Translations under genes and position numbers: made by a program
Shown: one piece after another, positions 13,191 to 25,017 of the stretch
Layout of the letters: every line of letters starts with the position of its first letter
Numbering within the stretch: the stretch's first letter is position 1
Notes under the pieces: model-generated
Databases searched by the model: none
What the model was told of the DNA's origin: nothing
What the model saw: only the letters and a program-made list of their open reading frames with translations
Assembly (NCBI GenBank): GCA_017163975.1
Contig: JAFFSR010000221.1
Coordinates: forward strand, 7,502,001 to 7,566,000
DNA from: Anastatus disparis
Lineage: Eukaryota; Arthropoda; Insecta; Hymenoptera; Eupelmidae
Direction of reading: 5' to 3'
Length of the DNA: 64,000 bases

Positions 13191-13957
13191 ATGTGGCTAT
13201 TAACTCGTAGTTATTATATAACTTTTTTTGCAATATTCACCAAAAATATATATTACTCAAGAACATAATCAAAAGAATAAATAACATATAAATTTTATTC
13301 TTTTTAAAAGGTTTGATTATTTTTATGATTTTTGAGAATTTATCGGTGCAATCAACGCCATTTGAAAAGTGTGATGTCAATAATGCACCATTAGAACTTC
13401 GAGTTGATAAATGTAACACATCACCCTGTGCAATACGTAAAGGAACTTCATTCAAAGCTGAATGGGATTTTGTTGTCAGTAAGTAGAGTTAAATTGTAGA
13501 GGATTAAAATATTTAAATTGTATTAAATATGATAGTTTAACAGATGTAATATATTTATAAATTTTTCAAATAATACCTACAAAAAATTAAATATAAAAAA
13601 AATTTACTTTGCCATATAATTACGTCTCCATATTAATATAAAAACAATAATATGCATACTGAAATAATAATTATATAAAAATTTACAGACAAGGACACCA
13701 AAATTCTAAAGCCACGAGTTTATTTCATGGATAGAGCATCAAAAATCCAGCTACCGTTTCCTCAAAGAAACGCTTGTGCTGGTCTACAGAATGCAAGATG
13801 TCCCTTAAAAGTTGGACAGAAAGTTACTTACAAATTTGTTACACCAGCTGTCCCGAAATCAATACCTAATGTGAAAGGAAAAATTCAGGTCACATTTTCC
13901 GATGATAAAGGAAAAATTTGTTTATGCTTTGGAACAGCTATTTATATTACTGATTGA
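13191..13957 (+). CDS. NPC2: NPC2-like (ML domain) sterol/lipid-binding secreted protein
   Basis: Model: exons 13191-13206, 13311-13478 and 13689-13957, giving 150 residues. The family binds sterols and other lipids in a beta-sandwich pocket, in the lysosome lumen or outside the cell; insect copies also act in immunity and chemical sensing. The protein starts with a hydrophobic signal peptide (about residues 1-20, likely cut after VQS) and then FEKC, the first ML-domain cysteine. Further cysteines follow in DKC, SPC, NAC and RCPL, with two more in ICLC near the C-terminus, as in the family. Length matches the usual 145-155. The second intron has a clear GTAAGT donor and TTTACAG acceptor. The 16-nt first coding exon is inferred: it has a weak GTAGTT donor but supplies the start codon and completes the signal peptide in frame. 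Without it, the first ATG is 13325 and the signal peptide is lost. Family call very sure; first exon moderately sure. Confidence 0.9.
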
Positions 13958-14051
13958 TGGAATTTTCATTTAGTTTTCAATTACGTTTTATTATTTTTAT
14001 ATCGTTAGATATGTTATTGATACGTATTTTAATATTATTTTATAGATATGA

Positions 14052-14057
14052 AATAAA
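14052..14057 (+). terminator. candidate polyadenylation signal of NPC2
   Basis: An AATAAA hexamer lies 95 bases after the NPC2 stop codon, the expected distance for a short 3' UTR. In AT-rich DNA this hexamer also occurs by chance. Confidence 0.4.
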
Positions 14058-14710
14058 AATACTGTGAATTATTATTTCAACAAATCATTCTTTATTATTG
14101 CTCTTATTCACTAAAAAAATCAAATGAAATTCTTTTTCACTTAAGCAAACAGTTATATTTTTTGTAATTAAAAAATTGTTTTTAATTAAAAATTAAATTT
14201 TTTTTTTTTTTAATATAATCAAAAATTAAACTACATAATTTGGAATATTGTTAAAATGTATAACAATTACTCTTAATATAGTTCAAGATACTCAGAAAGA
14301 TTCAACGCGTGCTGTTAGGAAATCTTTTCTACTATGATGATCCATCATGTCAGTTATCAAGGTAAAGTTACAGGAAATTATGTTGGAATCAAGAAAATTT
14401 GTTAGATACTCTCAATTTATCAAGCTTAAGCGTGCACGTTTTTTTATCTCTTTTGATTATAAATTATTTATCATAAAATTATAAAATGTATAATTTTTTT
14501 ATCTTATTATTAAAAATAAATCATAAGATTGTAAGAAAATAGTAGTTGAATCAGTGAACAAAAAGGACTCACAAAAAAAGTTCATTAACATTTGAGTTTC
14601 AGATTTTCTTCTAACTCAAAAAGCCAATTCAATGCAAAATTCGGTCTTTTGAAATTTATGTGCAATTTCGTCTACATTTTATGACTTTAAAAAAAAAAGT
14701 TTCCTTCTAC

Positions 14711-14841
14711 TTTATGCTCTACAGCTTTTAATCTAAATATTTTAGAAGATTTTTTTTACTAGAAATATATTTAAGCTGAGATTAAAACCTTTAGACTAAA
14801 AAAAATTGTTGAAACAGTTAAAGCTTTTCAAAAGTTGTAAA
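14711..14841 (+). repeat. dispersed repeat, copy 1
   Basis: This segment shares order and sequence with about 47050-47190, including an almost identical core around GAGATTAAAACCTTT followed by a run of A and an AAACAG word. The two copies are diverged and 32 kb apart, which suggests an old dispersed element family. Confidence 0.45.
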
Positions 14842-16230
14842 ATTATTTTCGAGATAAGAACAAATATAAATTTATTTTTAATTAAACAATAATGGAAACT
14901 ATTAATTCGAAAAGTAGCATGGAAGTTGAACATTTGTTGCACTTAAGGAAAATAAAGAATAGTAAAATTGATTAAAAAGTAGTAAAAAAGTTTCAATGCA
15001 AACTTTTATTTCTTCAACATAATAAAATGTCTGCAGTTAAACTGGCAAAGTATACTTCTCTCTTGGGAAAAATAAGCGATTTTGCTCTTTAGAATTGAGT
15101 AAATTCAGTAGAGTACCGATGACGGTGATATATTTCAATCAGAAACAATGAGTGTTCAAATTATAGCTTAATTTAATCAATTACCATAATTAACAATATT
15201 TTTAATTTTTTTCGGATAAGTGCTACATATTAAAAGTAATAATTTCTTTTATAAAAATAGTCTAACAGTTAATTCAAATAATAGAATGAATTCATTGATA
15301 AATTATTTATTTACTTATAGAAATAAAAAAAAAAACGAAGGTGAAATTTCGTAATCACAATCTATACTCAAATAATGCAAAAACCAATCTCAAAATCTTA
15401 AAAAGAAACACCTGTGACGCACTAGATGAATTTTTAACAAGATAAAATTGCGTTATTTGCGGTACGGTAAACTTTTCTAGATTAAAGATAAGTGCAATTG
15501 TCCGTACTATGGACCCATGTTGACCTGTGAAAAAATATGCTTTTAGAATCTAAGTGACAATACATTTGTTTTTATCTTTGTTATTTGTATACAAGTAGAA
15601 AAAAAATTTTCCTACATTTTATTCCCCAAGCTAAAAGTTTAAATATATTTTCATTCAATACTTTTATTTGAAAAAATATTTATGTACTCATAAATAAATT
15701 TAATAAAAAATATATATATTTTAATTGAATATGCAAATAGACTATTTGTATATATTTAAAATTATATATTGTATAAAAACAAATTTAATTAAAAATTTCA
15801 CAGAACATTGAGTGGAAAAAATATTTGATTGCGTCAAATAAATATTTGTTAAAATTGTCAGATTTAAAATACTTATTTTAATCAAGTCAATAATTGAATA
15901 AAAAATGTTTTCTTTTCAAAAATAAATTAATTGTATTAAATTGTATTCATTCCGAACCAAATTTTTTTCCAATAGAAAAAAAAACAAAATTAATAAAAAG
16001 GAATATAAACTACAATTATGATTTAAAAAAATTAATTTGTTTTAACAATATTTATTTTATTTTTTTTTAATAAAGTCTAATGTTATAAAAAATTTATATT
16101 TATTACAAAACGAAGAAGAGTAATAGTACTCAAAAAATCATAATAAGAATACAATATTTACATTCTAAAAATTAAATATTAAGTTTACATGATTTATTTG
16201 ATTCTATTCTTAACTTATCTACGTTATAAA

Positions 16231-16726
16231 TTAAGGTGACTTCGATGTTTAAAAAGCAGTGCTTGGTTCAGAACCCGCGAAAAAGAATAAAATATTTTTT
16301 ATGAAATAATTTTTATTATTTATCACTATATTTGCCTTTTAAATCACATCTTTTTGTTAAAATTGATACGCATGACTTACGCTTACAAACATTTTAATTG
16401 TATCAATTTTAGTCAATTTCTAAAATATCTTTATTTCTTTGATAATATGATATTTTTTCAGTTGATTTAAATTCATAACAAAAGACTTTATAATTTCAGT
16501 TTTGATTTATAATAAATTATATTTTTATTACCAAATTATAAACATAGGATAAATCAATCGGTAAATAGACACATAAATGGTCAATTTCTGAAGTTTTGTT
16601 AAATCAATGTTATTATGATTGCAAAATTTATTGCACTATTATTTTAAATGTAAATTATTTTATATGCTATATTTTACTGAATTTTCTCTTTTCTTGAAAA
16701 GAAGAAAGTCACCAAAGTCACCTTAA
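16231..16726. mobile_element. TTAA-bounded element with GGTGACTT inverted ends
   Basis: The left end reads TTAAGGTGACTTCGATG (16231-16247). The right end, read on the other strand from 16726, is TTAAGGTGACTTTGGTG, matching at 15 of 17 positions. Both ends carry TTAA, the target used by piggyBac-like transposases. The 496-bp interior has no open frame, so this would be a non-autonomous MITE. The class assignment is inferred from TTAA alone. Confidence 0.5.
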
Positions 16727-17190
16727 AACAATTTTTTGGCTTCAGATAAAAATTAGAAAAAAAATGGAAAACAATATTTTGATACAATATTTTGATTTAA
16801 AATTATATAAAATTTAATCACAATTATGTAAATCTTCATGAATCAAAATAATTCAAAAGAACTAATAACACATAAAATTTAGATAAAAATTATTACAGGA
16901 AGCCTCCGAGATACATGAAATCAATAAAATCTTTGAAAAATGCATATATAATAACCTTATCTCCTTTAAAAATAAATAAAGCAATAAGTCCACACACGCA
17001 TTATCCACAGTCTTCTTTTTATCCCTAACATTTAAATCTTATCAAGATAATTTGAGACGCTCAAATTATCTCTTTTCTGTTTTTAATTACAATAAATCTT
17101 AACGTTTTTTATAATATATGAGGAAAATACAATTGCATCGTTGAAAATATATGTATTTATAAATATTTTTTAAGGCGCTTAGAGACCAAG

Positions 17191-17293
17191 ACAAAAAATG
17201 ACATTTTACGCAAACAACTAGTGCATGTTTTTAAAAAATATTCTATGCATAGTAAAATTTGAATAACTATTTGCGCTCATGGTCATTTTTTGT
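17191..17293. repeat. 103-bp imperfect inverted repeat
   Basis: The outer words ACAAAAAATGAC (17191) and GTCATTTTTTGT (ending 17293) are exact reverse complements, and further pairing (ACGCAAA / TTTGCGC, GCAT / ATGC) continues inward with gaps. It lies about 500 bp beyond the 3' end of the CD36-family coding region. Confidence 0.45.
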
Positions 17294-17790
17294 AAGGATT
17301 ATTTTGTTCATCCAATATTTAAAAAATATTTTTTTTTAATAGAATCAATTCTCCATTAAAATTTCTAAATTTTCAGGTAATGAATTGCGAGAAGTTAAAT
17401 TACTTATTTTATAGCGAATCAAATACTATTTTTAACATAAATTCATCATTTTTAAAAATAAATCGCACCTAAAAATGTTTCCTTATTTAAATTTACAATT
17501 CAATCATTGACTAAATCTATTCACACGTAATAATAACATTATCATATCCAATAATGTAAAAAAATAGGCCTTAGTCACGTAATTCAACGAATTTATGTTT
17601 AAGTATAATAAATTTTCGATATTTTCTCAATGATTTTTCAAAGTTTAAAAACTTCTGATATAAGTACAAATTAAATTAATCTCTAGGCACTTAAGTTTTT
17701 TTAAAATCTGTCGTCGCTATGACCAAAGTCATAAAATCTAAATATTCTTGGCAGCGAAAAATTTAACATATATGGCAATGATTAAAATTA

Positions 17791-20700
17791 TTACTCTTCA
17801 TTATTAAGAGTAACTTCTGTCTCTTTTTCTATCCTTTGTCTTTCTTTAGGTAACAGCCTAACATTTTGATCATCTATCATTTTTTGTCTAAAATACAGGA
17901 AAATCGAAATAGCTACTAAAAGAAAACCAATAGCTGCCAGTGCAAATAACAATCCAGATCCAAGAGGAAGTAGTAATACAAGAATTTTTATTTGACTTGC
18001 GAATTCAGGGGTTAAGTTTGCTTCTTGCGTAAACCATATCATTGGTACGTACATCTTAGGAAAATTTTTATAGTATCTACAATGGAAAATATTTTTATTG
18101 ATTAAAATTATTTATAAAATATTTTCTTTTAACACAGATTGTCATTATTTGATATAATAAACAAATCAAATTCAAATTATTTTATGAAAAATATTGAACT
18201 AAATTAGGCATGATAAAAAGAAAAATAATGTGATCTATAAAAACTGTAATTTATATAAAAATCAAATAAAAACTTACGAAAGGCTTTTATCTGGTTGTAC
18301 TAAGAAATTAATTTGCAGAGCAGCTCGTACTTGCATTGGAGTTCCAGTGACCTAAGTTGATAAATAAATATTTATTATTAGTTTTAGTGTTTTAAATAAT
18401 GTAAAATTTTAATACAGATGTTTTCAATTCTAAGTTTAAGTATAAAATGAATATTGAATTATATATAAACTAAACATATTTAAATTAAAATTATTCATTA
18501 AATTATTGAATAATAATACTATAACAAAATTAAATATATAGTTTTGATTGTGTGTTTACAAATATCTATGATATTTTTTTAAAGTTTTAAAATTAAAAAA
18601 AAAAGTAGTAATAACTTTAAAATATTATTTACCGGTTGTACAACTAATCTAAATTCATGATCTTCTTTGTTTGGATTCATACCACTGATTTTTTCTCTAT
18701 AACTAGGATCAGCTAAATAAAAATGAGGTAAACTAACAAAAGCTGGCGCGCCAAATTTACATGATGAAACATTTAACGTTCCACTTGGTTGACATTCTAC
18801 TCCTTCACAGTAACATTTTCTAGATGGTACATTTGTTCCATTATCAAACATATCTGAATTTGATATGTATTTACTTCCTGTCAAACCTAACCAACTACTT
18901 TCACCATCAGCTACTAAGCTCATAGTTCTGTATAAAAATAATTTTTATATTTTATTCAATATTTGCAGTAAAAATATATATTTTAAAAGTATATAATTTT
19001 TATTATGAAACTTACGTGCAAGTATCAGGAGAAAATACTGAAACAGTTTTGTTATCGGGTAAAGGAGGCCATAAATCTCCATTTGTACCACGTATTTCAC
19101 CACAACTTTTGGAATAATATTTTGAAATCTTTGAGTACTTCCATTCTTTAATAATTCCAACATCATACAAGCTTGTGTTACCAACTAACATATTGAATAC
19201 TCCATCATATGTACTAGAATCATTGCGCTACAAATTAAAAGTTTATTTATTTTTACTTTTAAATATCAAAATACAATTTCAATTATAATTAAGTTGAAAA
19301 TTTACAATATTTTAAATTATAGTTATTCACTTACTCCATAAAACCAAGCAAATTTATCAAATGGAATGCCAGTTAAATTTAAATCAACAATTACTTTCAA
19401 TAATAAATCATCATAACCTTCAAATAATAATTGATTTACTGTTTTAGTAATAACGTAGGGTTCAGTTTTCAATGCTTTGTCTACCAAAAATTTTTTCAAT
19501 TCATTTGCATGTCTAACTACATATGCTATTGTCTAAAAAGAATAAGAACAAACTTTAATATCATATAAAGTGGATTTATTATATCTAATAAAAAAGTTTA
19601 CATACCGCACCAATAGGATTTAAATTTGTTACTCTATCTGATAATGAACCATTAGACATTGATGGCTCAAAATGCCATTGTCGTTTTTGTAGAAACGTGA
19701 TAGTTCCATTATTTTGATTCCACACCTGATTCTCTTTAAAATCAACTTCTCTGTTGAAATAAAAATTTTAACAATATTTATCAATAAAAAAATTTTATAA
19801 GAGTTTCAATCTTGTTATTGTATATTACCGAAAAACATAAGGTCCCATTTGATTAAAATGTGGTTTTACGTATGGGTTTTTAGCTAATTCATGATTTGTC
19901 CAGTTGTATAAATATATTTTTAAATACATAGGTATAGGTGTTTCTTTCCACATTTTGTAAGTCTTAGACGTTGGCGATAAAATCAATTCCTAAAATCAAA
20001 GAAATACATTGTATTTATGCCAGTAAAAAATGAGTTTTTGAAAAACTTTTTTTACCTTCTTTGCAATTTCTTCAAAAATACCTGGCCACAAAATTCCCAT
20101 TGTTAATCCAAGGCTTATGATGAAGAACGACACCAGAATTATTATACCAACTATTTTCTTTACCTTCAACATCGCTTTGCTGTCTTTTGGATCCCTAACA
20201 ATAAATATTAAAGGAAATAATATTAATTCAAATACAATGTAAATATTTCTTTATTAAATAATGCAAAATATACCAAATATATATTATTCGTTGACTAGCA
20301 CTTATTATAAAAGGCAATATAATATAATTTAAAACTTTTTAACAAACAAAAAAAAGACTATATCACGAGTTGGTGATCAAAAGAACAATGTATTCAGTCT
20401 CTTGTACAACGTCACAAGAAGAAACCTTATAAATTCTTGCCATTATTTTTTCTATATCTCACGCTATTGTCTTTATGTACACGCTATTATCAAATTACTC
20501 ACAAAATCTTATTTTTATTATTCCGATAAACTTCTATATTCTTATGTATTTGAATTCTACTTTAGAAGACACAGAAGGTTTTTTCCTAATACCAAAATCT
20601 TCGAACTCAAAGTAATGAGACATTACTAACATAATTGAGGAAAAAAATATTTTAATTGACAGAAGTACAGTATCAGCTGACTTTATTTATCACAGCACAA

Positions 20701-23700
20701 TAGAGAGACTATAGAAGAATGTTTGGTCAAGTTCACAATAAAGTTTCCAACCTACTTTTCGTTACATTTTGCAATATAACGCGCAAAATCGCGCTACGTG
20801 CAGAAAAGGAACGATAATATTGTTTGTTTCACTTTTATACACGTTGCACGTAGTATAATACATCATTACAATAATAAGAATTACTGAGTATGGCGATTTC
20901 GCGGGTAAATATTATTCATCCCAGACCAGACGATCTATAGTTGCGTGCGCAACTCTACCTCATATGTTTTTTTCCAAAGGCGGGAATGGTACGGACATTT
21001 AAATTTTTCAAAAATATACTTATGAATCAAAGCTATTCTCAACTCAATTGTATTCATCATGTGATTTTTTCATATATGAGGTAAGCAACTATTTATGAAC
21101 TGATCTTTATTATAGTGACAATTATTGATAAAAGCTTTCTTTTTTTTACCTTGATTTATGGAAAAAACTAAAGCTTACCCTTTTTTCTTACTATTCGAAT
21201 TCCCAGTAGCGGTTGTAATTTCATTCTCTTTGTCAATTCTTTGGGATGTATTATTATCGGATAATTGAGTTCTGAATAAAAAAAAAGTCAATAAAAATTA
21301 AAATACTGTATCGTGTCCTTTATCTTATACCTACCCTGGTATAAATTTACTCTAGATCTGTCTAGATCTGTCTATAGTTTTGTATGTTAAATAATCGAGG
21401 CCTCGATAAAACTAGAAAAATTTTCTACCAGGGTATTTCAATAATGGTTACAAATTGAAGGAAATTTTTGACAATTGCTTTTTTTATTACAAAAAATTAT
21501 CAAGACTATTGTTTTAACTAAAATAAGGTACAATGATAAAAAAATGTATTTATTTATAATTTTTAGTTTTTTTTTTAAAAACGACATTGCGTAAATGACT
21601 AGGAACAAGGAAGAAAATGAGCTCTGTACAAACTTTTTATAATATATTTAAAACAACATTTTTTTTTATCACGAATGGTTTATTTTTATATAAAATTATA
21701 TAACGCGTTAAATTATTTTGAAATTGAACATGAACTTTGAACAATGGATAAATTGAATTATGATAATAAAATTAATTAATTTTAAGGTAAAAATAATAAA
21801 AATATTAATTATAAAATGAATGTAAATTTTGTTTATAAATTTTGGAGCTTAAATGAATATAAAAACTTACAGAGTCATGTTTTAATTAAAATCACAAATT
21901 TTCGAACAACAATTTTTCAAACTTATCCAATTTCTAATTGTTTTAAAATAAAAGAATATTCGCAAGACACTGCAAGATTCAATTTGAAGAATCAACGGAT
22001 TGAGCGTATTATATTTAACCAATAATTTTAATCAATATCTTCAATAATTTTATATAACTTATCATATCAAGAGAAGTATGCAGGTGCAGTTTAGATTATT
22101 TATTTAATCACGTTTCACGTAGCTATACATACAATGAGCTTGCATTAAACGGATATGTTTTGATAAATTTTTTTATTTATTTATAAAAGTCACGTTGATT
22201 AATACACGTAACAATGAAAAGTATTAGACAATATTTCAATTTTTCAAATTTAATGTTTTTTTTTGTTCATTATTATGCTAGTTAATCTATATAAGGTGGA
22301 ATATTAATTATTAACATATCACTTTTACTTTTGACAGAACAAAACAGGTGCATTGAGAATTAGAGTTAATCCTTTCTATACAATTAGTTCGACATTCTTA
22401 TCAAGTTAATGCATCTTATCAAGTCGTTTAACAATTATTAATATGAAGTTATTGTTAAGTGTGGATTAATTTTTTAGTGAAGTTATCAATATTATGATTT
22501 TTCAATGATTACAAATTTTTTACAAATGCTGAACAAAGTATCAAAACTTTATAATCAATAATCTAAAAATTTTGTAATGTAATTAAGTGTATTGCTTTTT
22601 TTTTCTTTTACTAATATCATGCATTAAAATATTAATATAATAGAAACAATACAAAAATAAATAGTATTTATAAATCTTATTGACCTAATTTTATTTTATC
22701 TATTTAAAACTTTAATATTATTGTTTAAAATTTTAATATCATTCAACAAAAGTATAATGAGTATTTAATGGCCAATAAAATAAGGATTTATTGCTTTGTT
22801 TAAATTAAATGTCTCTACTCGCATGTAGACAAATTGATAGTACATCGTAGTCGAATGACATTGACGAATTTTAAAAATTTAACCATTTTTCATGAAGTAC
22901 CAAAGTAGTCGAAGATTAGTTAATCATTTATTTAAAATTCATAGAAGATTCTTACCAGCAATTTGTCATTACGTAATAAAATTAAATTCTTTTATACCTT
23001 CACGATAAATTTCGTTGTCTTTGCCATACGTGCTTTTTTATTGAATTGGTATTAATTGTTTTTTTTTATTACATAAAATGTTAAGGTATATTTGACACGT
23101 TGGATCAGACGTCATATAAATATCAAAGGATGAGATTTGCTGGTATATTGAATAAACATTTTAAATAAATTTACTTTGTAACTTATATAAATTTGACTTC
23201 AATGTAAAATCAATGCTGTGTACTTTAATAAAAAAAATTAATATGTAATATGATATGAAAAGATAAGCGTTTCGCGTCTTTCAATCCAAATGAAATTTAA
23301 TATGTATACATAGATATTGAGGATTAATTGTTTTTACGAAAAATTTTTGATGCTGATTAAAATTGAAGTTTTTTTCTAAATAAAAATAAAAATTAATTAC
23401 CAGACAATAGATTGAATAAATAATAGTTTGATATATATTATGCTAAAAGTAAAAATTTTATTTAAATAATATTTAGATAAAATTAGCATAAAGAATATTG
23501 TTAATTGTTTAAACTTGCATATCTGAATATTTACTTATCTCTAATAATAAATGTCATTTACATGCAGATTGCGTAAAATCATGTATTTACTATTATTAAA
23601 TTTCTTCATTCAATAATTTTTCTAGTCGAAATTTCTCAATTCTACATGAACTTTGGAAATTGGTACGCTATTTATCTTCTAGATAAGTGTGCTATATATC

Positions 23701-25017
23701 AAACATAAAGTAGACTTAAATTTTAACACTTATATAAAAGTTCGAAATCACACACGATCAATCTCTTTAATTGTTTTATAAGCCACTTATTCTATTATCG
23801 CGTAATACACAGCTAAACAATCTTTTCGATATTTAGAGTTAAGATATATTGTAATAAAATTAAATTCAATGTTAATTATATCTAATTTAATCGTAACAAT
23901 GAAAAACAATGTTAAAAATTGTTGTGTAATTATTTTTGATTGTTTATTTTTTTGTTAAAGAATTTACTCATTGATTGATAAAAATCGGAGCATTTTTGTC
24001 CGTGAGAAGATGCCAAAATCATTATTATAATATGATAAATGACCAATTTTTGGCCTAAAATTGTTTTCAGTTTCTATTGATGTTTACGTTTGCAATCGTT
24101 ATAAAATAAAAAGTTCAAAATAATTTCATATAACCATGATCGTAATGTTATTGTTAGAAATCACTTCATTAAAAATCACAATAAAACAATCAAACAGTTT
24201 TACGAATATTTTATGCATGATTAATTTTTATTAATTTTCATTAATTTACCAGAAAAATGAATCGTTTAATGGAAAAAAATTTAATTGTTTTTTTACTATT
24301 TTGCATTTTAATTAATCATAAATTAGTATAAAAATGAATTCAATTTTTACTAGAATAGACAAAGTTTTGTATGGTATTATTAAAGTTAGTAATTATTTTT
24401 TAATAATATTTAGTCATGTTTTATATCATTTAGTACGTCGCATAAATATTAATAATATAATTGAATAATGAAAACTTTATGTTAAGTGTTTTATTTTTCA
24501 TTTTTAAATTAAAACAATAATAAACATGTATAAGTATATTAAATATAGATTAGAAAGTCAAAATATCGGTTTAATATTTTTAATATTTTCATCAATCTGA
24601 CTATTAAAGTAAGTTAAATATTGTTTCATGATAAGTAATAACAACAATATACCCAGACATGATTATTAAAATTTTCTATTGATTATCATGACAACGTGAA
24701 ATCTTGTACCATGTCTATAAATAAATTTTATTTCAAATTGAATCGGATGAAAAAAATTAAACGAAGAAATTAAAGTGTGTAAAATTTAAGCGATACTTTT
24801 TCGTAAGGTATCGCGTGACTATCTACCTTGAGAAAATTCATTAAAAAAAAAGTATTGCATCAAAAACTTTGTCCACATAATAATGAGCTGGGATAGGTAA
24901 ATCGTCAATTAAAAAATTTCTTTTTAAATTTTGAGCTTACTTTTGTTCTCCATTGCTGTTAACCGATTGATCTGCTTGGCCTTCGATCCTCTCCAATTCA
25001 ACATTTTGATCACCCAT
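17791..25017 (-). CDS. CD36-family scavenger receptor (class B)
   Basis: Ten coding exons, transcribed right to left: 24941-25017, 21179-21271, 20056-20194, 19829-19989, 19606-19750, 19335-19532, 19016-19227, 18633-18927, 18278-18351, 17791-18076. All phases close, giving 559 residues. The family takes up or transports lipids, sterols or oxidised ligands at the plasma membrane, endosomes or lysosomes. Seen: a membrane span near residues 72-91, a large glycosylated ectodomain with many N-x-S/T sites, the hallmark cysteine block (CYCEGVECQPSG, then CKFGAPAFVS and PHFYLADP) encoded by 18633-18927, a second span at about residues 495-525 and a C-tail with a dileucine (RLLP). Odd: residues 1-70 are a polar cytosolic extension from two exons far upstream, where CD36 relatives usually have about ten residues. 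A shorter form could start at the methionine in exon 20056-20194. I cannot say which subfamily (emp, debris buster, SNMP, croquemort) it belongs to. Confidence 0.95.
20790..20960 (-). promoter_or_regulatory. possible internal promoter of the CD36-family gene
   Basis: The intron between coding exons 2 and 3 holds a GC-richer patch at about 20690-20960 with a TATAAAA box on the minus strand (20833-20839). A transcript starting here would enter exon 20056-20194 and could begin translation at its methionine just before the first membrane span. That would give a CD36 protein of the usual length with a short N-terminus. Inference only. Confidence 0.35.
21272..24940 (-). other. 3.7-kb first coding intron of the CD36-family gene
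   Basis: By far the longest intron of the gene; the others in its body are 60-115 bp, apart from the 1-kb intron 2. It holds the small inverted-repeat element at 21334-21433 and otherwise A/T-rich DNA without supported exons. Enhancers or further alternative first exons would fit such a 5' intron but none can be pointed to. Confidence 0.5.
21334..21433. mobile_element. 100-bp MITE with TA flanks inside an intron
   Basis: The ends CCCTGGTATAAATTT (21334) and AAATTTTCTACCAGGG (ending 21433) are imperfect reverse complements and are flanked on each side by TA, the target duplication of Tc1/mariner-type elements. Inside are a duplicated TCTAGATCTG word (21351-21369) and a perfect 14-bp palindrome ATCGAGGCCTCGAT. 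There is no coding capacity. Confidence 0.55.

Larger units (their letters stand above)
13958..16230. other. intergenic region between NPC2 and the CD36-family gene
   Basis: No gene. It contains one copy of a dispersed repeat (14711-14841) whose sequence recurs in diverged form near 47050-47190. The rest is low-complexity A/T. Confidence 0.45.
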
